A stretch of 64,000 nucleotides of DNA from Costus lasius (lineage: Eukaryota; Streptophyta; Magnoliopsida; Zingiberales; Costaceae): assembly GCA_027563935.2 (NCBI GenBank), contig JANVAS020000203.1:4712001-4776000 (forward strand), read 5' to 3'. The notes below the pieces were generated by a model. The model did not search any database. It worked only from the letters and a program-made list of their open reading frames with translations, and was not told the DNA's origin. Both the position numbers and the translations under genes were made by a program. The first letter of the stretch is position 1; every line of letters begins with the position of its first letter. This document shows, one piece after another, positions 1 to 10,522 of this stretch.

Positions 1-975
1 GATCAGACTAGATCTCACTTACAATCAGAGATTAAATCCCTTCAAACTGAACCCGAACAATTCAGTCCACACGATCTGACTTAAGTAAGTCATATCATCA
101 AATTGTGCGACCCTGAGGGTTTCCTTTAAATGTCGGTAACGATAACTCACGTTATCACGACTAGTGAGGGGTATCTAGCAACACATCACTGTCTCCCGAT
201 ATAAAGAAAAGAGTCTTCCAAGACTACACCCAAAACACAGCACAAGTGTGAATCAACTCACAAGGCATGCATACTTCCTTTGCCACTGGATGTTCTTATT
301 GGACAAGCGTGTCAAGCTTGTAGCTCCAATTTGATGAGCATGATTAGATCAGATGAACACTGTCACCTGGGTATGGCCATACACTTTCTCAATCATCTCA
401 TCCAGGGGGCCCCTTTAGAACATCACACTCCTTAAACAAGGAGATGGCAATCCTTTATCTATCACAAGTGCCCTAACCTGACTCAAGATCATTGTCCAAG
501 ATAGTCTATAATCATTATGTTTCAAATGATATTGAACTACCTCAAAACAATGACAATCATCATTTAGAAAACACAAGTGATCTCAAGTCAGAGGAAATGT
601 GCCACTTGTTGCACTCAAGGATTATTCACATTGTGACAAGCAACTGAATATCCTAGTAGGGTCTGTCCAGTACATCCAATGTACCCATGAGTCTACATCT
701 TATTCCATGCTCGAAGCATCCTATAAGATTAGAACACATATTAGTCTTAACCATATCAAGGCTGTCTCATGTTCACCAAGATACATCGACTAAGGACATA
801 ATAGCATGTCAGCCCAGCTGAACAGCTTTGAGACATTATTCAGAAGTATACTTATTGCAGCAGACAAGGTAACAAACTGAATAACAACCATGCCTTTATA
901 AACACAAGAGTTTATTACATGATACTGATACAATCCCAAGGCCTCAAACATTAGGCTTAAGGGCATACCCCAACA
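1..975 (-). mobile_element. Element B: partial copia LTR (terminal part, Angela-like family A)
   Basis: This is the right-hand part of a family A LTR in reverse orientation. It ends with the reverse complement of the LTR start (plus strand reads cttaagggcataccccaaca, ending at 975). What follows is not the polypurine tract and pol end but the middle of another LTR (C). So 975 is the outer edge of B, and the piece is either the 5' LTR of a minus-strand element or a solo LTR. The expected 5-bp duplication on this side is ttaca (976-980); the partner copy lies outside the window. It contains the conserved LTR block at about 599-780 and the palindrome GTATGGCCATAC near 372. Confidence 0.85.
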
Positions 976-2035
976 TTACATGACTTCCAAATATGGAAAG
1001 TCATGAAGCCATGGGCCCACACAATGCAAACCGCCCAAAACGCTTTCATATTGAACCATGCGTTCACACATGTGTGAACCGGTTCAATCCAATTCGGTCC
1101 AATGCATTTGGTTCAAAGATCGAACCAAATCAGCCTAAGCCACGGTCTAGATCTCTTTGAACCAAATGGTTCAAGTTCTAACCGTTCATCTCTTGATGCT
1201 CTTGATCTCACCGATCTGGCATCAATACTCTCGATCGAAGCTTACCGATCTCAAGCCCTAATCAATCAAACATGATCAGACCAGATCTCACTTACAATCA
1301 GAGTTTGAACTCCTTTAAACTGAACCAAAACAATTCAGTCCACACGATCTGACTTAAGTAAGCCATATCATCAAATTGTACGACCCTAAGGGTTTCCTTT
1401 AAATGTCGGTAACGATAACTTACGTTATCACGATCAGCGAGGGGTATCTAGCAACACATCACTGTCTCCCAATATAAAGGAAGGAGTCTTCCAAGACTAC
1501 ACCCAAACCATAGCACAAGTTTGAATCCACTTCACTAGGCATACTTGTTTCCTTTGCCACTGGATGTTCTTATTGGACAAGCGTGTCAAGCCTGTAACTC
1601 CAATATGATGAGAATGATTAGATCAGATGAACATAGTCACCTTGGTATGGCCATACACTTTCTCAATCATCTCATCCAAGGGGCCCCTATAGAACATCAC
1701 ACTCCAAACTAGGAGACGGCAATCCTATATCTATCACTAGTGTCCTAACCTGACTCATGATCATTATCCAAGATAGTCTATAACTATTATGTTTCAAATG
1801 ATATTGAACTACCTCAAAACAATGACAATCATCATTTAGAAACACAAGTGATCTCAAGTCAGAGGAAATATGCCACTTGTTGCATATAAGGATTATTCAC
1901 ATTGTGACAAACAATTGAATATCCTAGTAGGGTCTGTCCAGTACATCCAATGTACCCATGAGTCTACATCTTATTCCATGCTCGAAGCATCCTATAAGAT
2001 TAGAACACATATTAGTCTCAATCATATAAAGGCTG
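976..2035 (-). repeat. Element C 3' LTR, first segment
   Basis: Aligns with 25778-26840 of C's own 5' LTR. It starts abruptly at B's edge and stops at ggctg, the target site of gypsy F. It includes the palindrome GTATGGCCATAC near 1655 and the conserved block at about 1870-2035. Confidence 0.9.
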
Positions 2036-3805
2036 TGATGGGGTCACCAAGCATGCAACATTCAAACAACGCTTTTTGAAAACATTTGCTATTAAGATAT
2101 AACTATGAAACCCATTTAAACTAACGCTTTGAGAAATTAGGTTTGATAATCTTATAATGAAATCCGAAGCTACATTCAGCAACTAATCTTATCATGCACT
2201 TCTAGTAAAGCTTATCATGTGATTCTAAAACCTCAAGTAGACATAGCATGCGGTTCTACCATAAGAAACTAGGGCTAATCTAAGGGAGGAACTCACCTTG
2301 CACCCTTTGAGAATAGAAAGGGTGTCCTTCCCGTTCTTCACCGGTCCAATGGTGGAATCTCACGAAGTAGGGCCCTATGAGCTTACACACATGTCATTGC
2401 AGCATCCCACACATGCGTGGGTGAATTTTGAAAATAATATTAAGAGGCCAATACACAAGACAATCAAGGGGGAGGCTAGACTCCAAATTCCCTTGTTAAC
2501 ATAGTTTAGACTATCTAGGCTTAGGGGAAGAGAAGAGGGGATAGCTTGCTTGTCATCCCATGGCCTTGCGCCTCCTGCAGAAAGCAAACGTAAGTGCAAA
2601 GGGGCTGTCCAACAAGTATCAAGAACCACAACAACAATTAACAAGAACAATGACCCAAAGGGGAAGAAGACTTAGCTAAAGTGGGGGTGGCTTGTTCTCG
2701 GCATGGAGTTGATGGCACCTTCTTGAGTCTCGAATGTGTCCAGCTCCTCCTCTTGATTGAAGGCTCTTCAAGGCTAGAGGGAGGAAGTGGCGTGAGCTCC
2801 CATCTTCAAGACAAGCGCATATGGAGGAAGAAGGTGGAAGAGCAAGAGGGGTGGATAGACACTCTCGGCAATGGTTGGAAGAGGGGAGGGGGTTAGGTGA
2901 CACACACCATAAGAAGACACACTTCTGAAATTCGAAAATTCATTCAACACTAACTGATGGCTTTACAAGAATTTACATCATATAGGGGAGTCTCCAACGG
3001 TTATCTCCCTTCCTAAGTTCAAAAACAAGTTACACAAGTCAAAGATGATGTAGACAACTCAAGGGCTGGTTTCTTCTTCCAAATGGGCGATTGCTTGGAG
3101 GTTGAACTCTGAAGTCTTCAGCAGGTTGGTAAGTTCGAAATCTGAGATGAGAGTGGACTGAAGAGGCTGCTGATGGCTGACATTGCAGGCTGCAAATTGG
3201 CATGGGCGGCTGGCACTTGAAGGGACTGAAGTTGTTGCAAAGTGCAGGCTGCTCCTTGACTTTGGGGGCTGGCGCATGATGGACTGAAGTGGGCATTGTT
3301 TCAAGCTGCCCCTTGACTTTGATGGCTGGCGCATGTTGAGCTGAAATAGGTCATTGAGCTGGCTGCTCCTTGACTTGATTAGAGATGAAGGTGAACTCCA
3401 CATGGCTGCCAACTAGGATGGTGGAAGTTGGGGTACTTGTGGTGTTGCTCCATTAGGTTGGGGTGGGCTGATTTCCTCTTGAGTTGGGCTGATGGCCCAT
3501 GGCATCTCTTGGAGTTGTCTTGACCTGATTTTGACTTGCATTCCAAGATTGGAGTTGACCTATACTATTACATCAATTTCATGCACTAACCTACTATACA
3601 TAAGTGGCGGATCCTAGGCATGTAACTACATGGTGTAATGGGAGGGTGGATCTAACCTACCATATGATGCACCCTAATCTAAGACAAAATAAGCAACAAA
3701 AGGGGGTCCTAAGGAAGCCATATCTAATGGCTAGGATAGCCATACCGAGAGGGCTTCTTTCGGACCCGGGTGGACCTCCGAAGGTCCTGCTTTGGTCCCA
3801 CATCA
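2036..3805 (-). repeat. Element F 3' LTR
   Basis: 1770 bp, apparently identical to 8518-10287. The last 26 codons and the stop of F's polyprotein (3724-3805) are encoded inside it. A 57-bp direct repeat lies at about 3248-3380. Small frames in it recur in the other LTR only because the LTRs are identical, so they are no evidence of genes. Confidence 0.95.
3248..3380. repeat. 57-bp tandem repeat in F 3' LTR
   Basis: GCTGCTCC/GCTGCCCC-TTGACTT units begin at 3248, 3305 and 3362, a spacing of exactly 57 bp, about 2.3 imperfect copies. The same array is in the other LTR at about 9730-9862. Confidence 0.8.
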
Positions 3806-6800
3806 GCTCTCCCGGGGTGGGAAAAATTCTCCTCTGGAGAATTATCTTTGTACCCTTGGAGAAGCTCGGGTGCGGACCTAGCAAGCTCAGCCTCGGGAAG
3901 CCAGGCCTCCTCACCATCAGTAAATTTGATGCGGTAATAAAGCTGTACCTCATCAGGGGTGAGTCGGGTCTGGTCCTCGAGTATGGCCTCAATCTCTGAG
4001 TCGTGGCAAGTGTCTGGTTCTTGTATAGAGAGAGGCGGATGATACAGCGTCAGATCCTCCACATTGATGGTGGAGGATATCCCCAGTTCTGGTGGTAGGT
4101 CCAGGAGATAGGCATTATCGTTGACCTTCTTCAGAATAGTGAAGGGCCCAATGCCCTTGGCGTCCAACTTGCGGCCGGGTCCTTGGATGCGCTCCTCGCG
4201 GACCCGCAACATTACCTGATCCCCTACAGAAAATACCTTCTCTCGGCGATGTTTATTAGTATCATCACGATATTGATTGACAGAGTCCTGAATTTTACTG
4301 AATAGCTCATGATGTAATTGCGAAATATGAAAAGCATAATCTCGGGCCGAAATAGAGGTCTTGCAATGTTTAGGGGCAGAAAATAGGTCAATTGGCTTGT
4401 TAGGCTGGTATCCTAGATTTGCCTGGAAAGGAGACAGACCAGTAGTCCTGTTAGGAACACTATTGTAGGAAAACTCAGCTGTAGGTAACAGCTTGTCCCA
4501 ATCACTGGGGTGTTCTCCTACGAGACTCCTAAGGATGCTCCCGAGTGATCTGTTGATCACTTCGGTCTGCCCATCCGTCTGGGGATGGTAGGCCGTTGAG
4601 AACTTCAGTTTTGTGCCTAAAAGAGCCCATAGTGTTCTCCAGAAATGACTAACAAATCTAGTATCTCTATCCGAAACTATAGTGAGAGGGGTACCATGCA
4701 ACCTAACAATGTCTCTAAAGAAGATTCTAGCCATATGGGAGGCATCGGTAGTTTTAGTACAAGGTATGAAATGAGCCATTTTTGTGAACCGGTCTACCAC
4801 AACATAAATAGAGTCATGCCTAGCAGCAGTCCTAGGCAATCCTAGAACAAAGTCCATACTAATGTCCTGCCACGGTGCCTGGGGAATAGGCAGAGGGGTG
4901 TACAGTCCAAAATTGTGCTTCTGGACTTTAGTGGATTGACAGGTTCCACAGTGCCTAACTACCTTGGCCACATCTCGGTAGAGTTGAGGCCAAAAGAGTC
5001 TTTCCTCGACCAAGGCACGGGTCTTCTCTCGACCATGGTGCCCAGCAGACCCTCCTCCATGGAGTTCCCAAATTAGGAAATCCCGGATTGAGGACTTAGG
5101 CACACAGAGTGTTGGCCCAAGGAAGAGATACCCATCCCTAAGGGTGTACATGGGGTGACTCATAGGATCTCTAGTCATATCATCATAAATAGCAGAAAAG
5201 TCAGGGCAATCTAGGTAAGCAGTTTTCATATGTTCAAATCCTACAAGTTCAACATGCATAGTTTGTAAAATGAAGACTACCCTACTTAGAGCATCAGCAA
5301 CTTTGTTGTTAGATCCAGATTTGTGTTTTAAGACAAAAGTGTACTGTTGTAAATATTCTACCCATTTAGCATGTCTAGCATTGAGTTTTCTTTGGGCACT
5401 AAGGTAAGATAGGGCTTGGTGGTCACTATTTAAAGTAAACTCATGGTGGAGAAGGTAGTGCCGCCAATGCCTTAAAGATTGAACTACGGCATAGAACTCT
5501 TTGTCATAGGTTGAGTATTTCTGCTTGGCCTCATTCAGTTTTTCACTGAAGAAGGCAATAGGGTGACCTTCTTGGCTGAGGGTCCCACCTATGCCAATGC
5601 CAGAAGCATCACAATCAACCTCAAAGACCTTGCCAAAGTCAGGCAATCTTAAAACAGGGGCAGAGGTCATCCTACTCTTAAGCTCAGTGAAAGCCCTATT
5701 GGCAGACTTGGTCCAACTAAAGTCCCCTTGTTTCATGCAATTGGTGATAGGAGCTACTATGGTGCTAAAATTCCGTATGAACCTACGGTAGAAGGTAGCA
5801 AGGCCATGAAAGCTCCTAACTTCAGTAAGGGTCTTGGGCTCTGGCCAGTCTAATATGGCTTGGACTTTAGATGGGTCAGCTTGAAGCCCAAGGTCAGAAA
5901 CAATAAACCCTAGAAAGACAACTCTGGGAGATAGAAAAGAACATTTCTTCAGGTTGACATACAGCTTTTCATCTCTAAGAAGGGTTAGAGTCTGCCTTAA
6001 GTGCCCTAGATGCTCCTTTTGTGACTTACTATAGATAAGTATGTCATCAAAGTATACAACTAGGAACTTCCCTATGTAGGGTCTAAGCACTTGGGTCATA
6101 AGCCTCATAAATGTGGAAGGGGCATTGGTTAGCCCGAAAGGCATGACTAACCACTCATATAAGCCGTCCTTGGTTTTGAAGGCGGTCTTCCACTCATCCC
6201 CTTCTCTAATCCTAACCTGATGATATCCACTTCTGAGGTCAAGCTTGGAAAACCATTTGGACCCTACTAACATATCTAACATGTCATCTAGCCTAGGTAT
6301 GGGGAACCTATACTTGATGGTAATCTTGTTGATAGCTCTACAATCTATACACATGCGCCAACTGCCATCCTTCTTTGGGGTAAGAAGGGCTGGGACGGCG
6401 CAGGGACTTAGGCTTTCCCTGATGTAACCCTTACACAATAAATCATCTACTTGTCTTTTGAGCTCCTCATGCTCGGTAGGGTTCATCCTATAGTGGGGTA
6501 GGTTGGGAAGAGAGGATCCAGGAACTAAGTCTATGGCATGTTGTATGTCCCTAAGAGGTGGCAGTCCTTCAGGGAGGTCCTCTGGAGTGAGCTCACTAAA
6601 CTCTTGGAGCAAGGATTCTACTTCTGGGGGAGGCTTCTCATCCACTTCAGGGTTGGTTTCTTTGATGACTAAGGTGTAAAGGGGTTGATCTTCTATAATT
6701 TCCTTAGTGAAGGTTTGAGGCCTTATAAGTTGAATGGTAGGCTGGTCTTTCTTGGGTTCCTCTATCTTACCCTTACTAGTTGTGGCTCTAAGTTCTTTGG

Positions 6801-8355
6801 GGAGAGAGGGTTTGAGCCTAATCTTTTGATCTTTATGGGTGAAGACATAGGTATTGGTCCGACCGTAGTGGACAACATCCATGTCATACAACCAGGGGCG
6901 TCCTAAGAGGATTTGGGCTACATCCATAGTAAGGACGTCACACCAGATCTTGTCCTCATATGTACCAAACTGGATAGGTACGAGGCACCTATGGGTCACA
7001 GGGACACTGGTTTGGTTAACCCAAGAAATATTGTAAGGACTAGGTCGGGGTTCCATCTTGAGGTTCAGTTTGGTGGCAGCTATGTGGGAGACAGCATTGA
7101 GGCTGCTTCCACCATCAATGACCACCTTGCACATGTGACCATGGCATTTGGTGTAGGTGTGGAAGATACTGGTTCGGCGCCAATCCTCAGTGGGGGTCGG
7201 TTTGACAAGGGTGCACCTAACTACCCCTAAGGTGTTGAAGATGTCATCACTACTATCATAGTCATTGACTTCAATTTCTTGATCAGGGTCTTCCTCAAGG
7301 GTGGGCTCAGGGTCTATGTCTTCCTCAGCTAGGACCATGACCTTCATAACCTTCTTAGGACACTCTTTTGCAAAATGTCCCTTCTGCCTACAGTTATAAC
7401 AAGTGGGGATGTCTGTAGTTTGAGCAGTTCTTGGTTTTGGGTTTGAGCTAGAAGGCAAGTGCATAGGAGCTGGCCTATAGATGGGCCGGGGAGGGAGGGT
7501 TTCCTTTCTATTCTTAAGTTCTTGTTCAACTTCTAGGGCCCTTTGATAAGCTATCTCTGGGGTATCTAATTGAAAATAGGTCAAGGCCCTCTTAATGTCA
7601 GGTCTAAGGCCATTCTTGAATCGACTTAGGATCATACCTTGGTCTTCCTTGGCTTCACACCTAATGAGAAGTTCTTCTAGCTTAGATTGATAGGCTTCTA
7701 CAGTGGAGGAGCCTTGAGTGTGACTATTAAGTTCATCCTTAAGCTTTTGCATGAAACCAGGTGGGACATACTTTTGCCTAAGTAGGTATTTCATTTCATC
7801 CCAAGATTCAACGGGAGGCTTACCATCCCTTTCTATAGTTCTTTCGACATGGGTCCAATAGAGTCTAGCGGATCCTTCTAATAGGCACTTTGTGAACCTA
7901 ACCTTACTTTCATGGTGCATAAGGCTATATTCAAAGTATTGGTCTAACTTTGTGGCCCAATCTAGGAACTCCTTGGGGTTAAGAGACCCACCAAAAGTAG
8001 GGGGGTTGATCTTGATGGCACGTTGCACATCATACTCTCTAGGTCTATGATAGGGGGCTTGTGGGGCATGAGGCCCTTCCCATTCGGTTTGAGCATGATT
8101 GACTCTAGGGGTGTGTGAAGGAGATCCTTGAACATTTGGTTCCCTTGGGTGGGATCCACTATTAGGTCGGCTAGTAGTTTGGGGGTCCATCTTAGAGTTA
8201 GACTCTAGGGTGTTAAGCCTATTGTCTATGACACCTATAGAATGTTGAAGGGTTGCTAGGGTCTCTCTAAGGGAGGCCATTTCAATTGAGAGGGCACTCA
8301 CCTCATGGTCAATAGCTTGATTGAGACCATAGGGGGCACCGGATCTAGTAGCCAT
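3724..8355 (-). CDS. Element F Gag-Pol polyprotein (Ty3/gypsy, intact)
   Basis: Encodes the capsid and enzymes for replication of F, 1543 residues from the ATG at 8355. An upstream TTG could lengthen it by 16 residues, but there is no reason to use it. Order: Gag with retrotrans_gag core; one CCHC knuckle near residue 319 (CYNCRQKGHFAKEC); aspartic protease with VIDGGSS; reverse transcriptase with LDLRSGYHQ, MPFGLTNAP and YFDDILIYS; RNase H with CDASG; integrase with zinc-binding H-H-C-C, DFVLGLPR, SDRDTRF and TDGQTE; then a chromodomain-like stretch (EIEAILEDQ ... IKFTDGEEAWLPE) and a basic tail (RRSTRVRKKPSRYG). The tail is encoded in the 3' LTR. No stop or frameshift is visible and the catalytic motifs are present, so the copy could be autonomous. 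The chromodomain call is moderate. Confidence 0.92.
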   Translation of the reverse strand: MATRSGAPYGLNQAIDHEVSALSIEMASLRETLATLQHSIGVIDNRLNTLESNSKMDPQTTSRPNSGSHPREPNVQGSPSHTPRVNHAQTEWEGPHAPQAPYHRPREYDVQRAIKINPPTFGGSLNPKEFLDWATKLDQYFEYSLMHHESKVRFTKCLLEGSARLYWTHVERTIERDGKPPVESWDEMKYLLRQKYVPPGFMQKLKDELNSHTQGSSTVEAYQSKLEELLIRCEAKEDQGMILSRFKNGLRPDIKRALTYFQLDTPEIAYQRALEVEQELKNRKETLPPRPIYRPAPMHLPSSSNPKPRTAQTTDIPTCYNCRQKGHFAKECPKKVMKVMVLAEEDIDPEPTLEEDPDQEIEVNDYDSSDDIFNTLGVVRCTLVKPTPTEDWRRTSIFHTYTKCHGHMCKVVIDGGSSLNAVSHIAATKLNLKMEPRPSPYNISWVNQTSVPVTHRCLVPIQFGTYEDKIWCDVLTMDVAQILLGRPWLYDMDVVHYGRTNTYVFTHKDQKIRLKPSLPKELRATTSKGKIEEPKKDQPTIQLIRPQTFTKEIIEDQPLYTLVIKETNPEVDEKPPPEVESLLQEFSELTPEDLPEGLPPLRDIQHAIDLVPGSSLPNLPHYRMNPTEHEELKRQVDDLLCKGYIRESLSPCAVPALLTPKKDGSWRMCIDCRAINKITIKYRFPIPRLDDMLDMLVGSKWFSKLDLRSGYHQVRIREGDEWKTAFKTKDGLYEWLVMPFGLTNAPSTFMRLMTQVLRPYIGKFLVVYFDDILIYSKSQKEHLGHLRQTLTLLRDEKLYVNLKKCSFLSPRVVFLGFIVSDLGLQADPSKVQAILDWPEPKTLTEVRSFHGLATFYRRFIRNFSTIVAPITNCMKQGDFSWTKSANRAFTELKSRMTSAPVLRLPDFGKVFEVDCDASGIGIGGTLSQEGHPIAFFSEKLNEAKQKYSTYDKEFYAVVQSLRHWRHYLLHHEFTLNSDHQALSYLSAQRKLNARHAKWVEYLQQYTFVLKHKSGSNNKVADALSRVVFILQTMHVELVGFEHMKTAYLDCPDFSAIYDDMTRDPMSHPMYTLRDGYLFLGPTLCVPKSSIRDFLIWELHGGGSAGHHGREKTRALVEERLFWPQLYRDVAKVVRHCGTCQSTKVQKHNFGLYTPLPIPQAPWQDISMDFVLGLPRTAARHDSIYVVVDRFTKMAHFIPCTKTTDASHMARIFFRDIVRLHGTPLTIVSDRDTRFVSHFWRTLWALLGTKLKFSTAYHPQTDGQTEVINRSLGSILRSLVGEHPSDWDKLLPTAEFSYNSVPNRTTGLSPFQANLGYQPNKPIDLFSAPKHCKTSISARDYAFHISQLHHELFSKIQDSVNQYRDDTNKHRREKVFSVGDQVMLRVREERIQGPGRKLDAKGIGPFTILKKVNDNAYLLDLPPELGISSTINVEDLTLYHPPLSIQEPDTCHDSEIEAILEDQTRLTPDEVQLYYRIKFTDGEEAWLPEAELARSAPELLQGYKDNSPEENFSHPGRADVGPKQDLRRSTRVRKKPSRYGYPSH
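3806..3830 (-). other. Element F polypurine tract region
   Basis: Directly inside the 3' LTR. Element sense reads CCACCCCGGGAGAGC up to the LTR, a short purine run GGGAGAG that should prime plus-strand synthesis. It lies within the coding frame, because the frame reads through into the LTR. Confidence 0.55.
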
Positions 8356-8502
8356 TTTCGAAATGAGTAAAGCTTTTTGAAAATAGATCCTAAGGTGATA
8401 CAAGATAGATATTCAAATTCTTTCAAACACCTAGGTCCAAAATCGCCTTAGTAGTAGGAAAATAAAGTTTTGGTCTTTTAAAATCCTACTCTAAGAGCCT
8501 AA

Positions 8503-8514
8503 GCTCTGATACCA
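8503..8514 (-). other. Element F primer binding site (tRNA-iMet type)
   Basis: Element sense TGGTATCAGAGC, 3 nt inside the 5' LTR, matches the 3' end of plant initiator methionine tRNA, the usual first-strand primer. The short leader 8356-8502 lies between it and the gag ATG and shows nothing else. Confidence 0.9.
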
Positions 8515-8517
8515 AGA

Positions 8518-10287
8518 TGATGGGGTCACCAAGCATGCAACATTCAAACAACGCTTTTTGAAAACATTTGCTATTAAGATATAACTATGAAACCCATTTA
8601 AACTAACGCTTTGAGAAATTAGGTTTGATAATCTTATAATGAAATCCGAAGCTACATTCAGCAACTAATCTTATCATGCACTTCTAGTAAAGCTTATCAT
8701 GTGATTCTAAAACCTCAAGTAGACATAGCATGCGGTTCTACCATAAGAAACTAGGGCTAATCTAAGGGAGGAACTCACCTTGCACCCTTTGAGAATAGAA
8801 AGGGTGTCCTTCCCGTTCTTCACCGGTCCAATGGTGGAATCTCACGAAGTAGGGCCCTATGAGCTTACACACATGTCATTGCAGCATCCCACACATGCGT
8901 GGGTGAATTTTGAAAATAATATTAAGAGGCCAATACACAAGACAATCAAGGGGGAGGCTAGACTCCAAATTCCCTTGTTAACATAGTTTAGACTATCTAG
9001 GCTTAGGGGAAGAGAAGAGGGGATAGCTTGCTTGTCATCCCATGGCCTTGCGCCTCCTGCAGAAAGCAAACGTAAGTGCAAAGGGGCTGTCCAACAAGTA
9101 TCAAGAACCACAACAACAATTAACAAGAACAATGACCCAAAGGGGAAGAAGACTTAGCTAAAGTGGGGGTGGCTTGTTCTCGGCATGGAGTTGATGGCAC
9201 CTTCTTGAGTCTCGAATGTGTCCAGCTCCTCCTCTTGATTGAAGGCTCTTCAAGGCTAGAGGGAGGAAGTGGCGTGAGCTCCCATCTTCAAGACAAGCGC
9301 ATATGGAGGAAGAAGGTGGAAGAGCAAGAGGGGTGGATAGACACTCTCGGCAATGGTTGGAAGAGGGGAGGGGGTTAGGTGACACACACCATAAGAAGAC
9401 ACACTTCTGAAATTCGAAAATTCATTCAACACTAACTGATGGCTTTACAAGAATTTACATCATATAGGGGAGTCTCCAACGGTTATCTCCCTTCCTAAGT
9501 TCAAAAACAAGTTACACAAGTCAAAGATGATGTAGACAACTCAAGGGCTGGTTTCTTCTTCCAAATGGGCGATTGCTTGGAGGTTGAACTCTGAAGTCTT
9601 CAGCAGGTTGGTAAGTTCGAAATCTGAGATGAGAGTGGACTGAAGAGGCTGCTGATGGCTGACATTGCAGGCTGCAAATTGGCATGGGCGGCTGGCACTT
9701 GAAGGGACTGAAGTTGTTGCAAAGTGCAGGCTGCTCCTTGACTTTGGGGGCTGGCGCATGATGGACTGAAGTGGGCATTGTTTCAAGCTGCCCCTTGACT
9801 TTGATGGCTGGCGCATGTTGAGCTGAAATAGGTCATTGAGCTGGCTGCTCCTTGACTTGATTAGAGATGAAGGTGAACTCCACATGGCTGCCAACTAGGA
9901 TGGTGGAAGTTGGGGTACTTGTGGTGTTGCTCCATTAGGTTGGGGTGGGCTGATTTCCTCTTGAGTTGGGCTGATGGCCCATGGCATCTCTTGGAGTTGT
10001 CTTGACCTGATTTTGACTTGCATTCCAAGATTGGAGTTGACCTATACTATTACATCAATTTCATGCACTAACCTACTATACATAAGTGGCGGATCCTAGG
10101 CATGTAACTACATGGTGTAATGGGAGGGTGGATCTAACCTACCATATGATGCACCCTAATCTAAGACAAAATAAGCAACAAAAGGGGGTCCTAAGGAAGC
10201 CATATCTAATGGCTAGGATAGCCATACCGAGAGGGCTTCTTTCGGACCCGGGTGGACCTCCGAAGGTCCTGCTTTGGTCCCACATCA
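8518..10287 (-). repeat. Element F 5' LTR
   Basis: 1770 bp, same length and, as far as I can read, same sequence as 2036-3805. It ends at CATCA on the plus strand and is followed by the target duplication ggctg (10288-10292). Confidence 0.95.
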
Positions 10288-10292
10288 GGCTG

Positions 10293-10502
10293 TCTCAAGT
10301 TCACCAAGATATCTCGACTAAGGACTTAATTGCATGTCAGCCACGCTGAACAGCATTGAGACATTATTCAGAAGTATACATATTGCAGCAGATGATGTAA
10401 CAACCTGAATAATAACCATTGCCTTTATAAACAAAGAGTTTATACATGATACTGATATAATCCCAAGGCCTCAAACATTAGCCTTAAGGGCATACCCCAA
10501 CA
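10293..10502 (-). repeat. Element C 3' LTR, second segment
   Basis: Resumes C's LTR after F and its duplication and ends with ...cataccccaaca. It is followed directly by the reverse complement of the polypurine tract (atctcccacttgcac, 10503-10517) and the end of C's pol. Confidence 0.9.
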
Positions 10503-10522
10503 ATCTCCCACTTGCACTTAAT

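Larger units (their letters stand above)
2036..10287 (-). mobile_element. Element F: complete Ty3/gypsy chromovirus, CRM-like candidate, TSD ggctg
   Basis: Complete reverse-oriented gypsy element of 8252 bp between two 1770-bp LTRs, flanked by ggctg at 2031-2035 and 10288-10292. The LTRs look identical along their whole length, so the insertion is very recent. In element sense the LTR starts TGATG and ends CATCA. The PBS matches initiator methionine tRNA. One uninterrupted gag-pol frame runs from 8355 into the 3' LTR. Protease-RT sequence, LTR ends and the frame running into the LTR resemble the CRM clade as I remember it. The clade is my inference; gypsy chromovirus is firm. Confidence 0.93.

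Noticed and set aside
3059..3412. 117-codon minus-strand frame in the F LTRs, repeated at 9541-9894
   Set aside because: Its exact repeat only reflects identical LTRs. It is low-complexity, partly a product of the 57-bp tandem repeat, and matches no family I recognise.
6913..7230. 105-codon plus-strand frame
   Set aside because: Antisense to F's gag-pol; no independent support.
8356..8403. Upstream TTG-initiated extension of F's polyprotein
   Set aside because: Adds 16 residues with no Gag similarity; the ATG at 8355 gives a normal Gag start.
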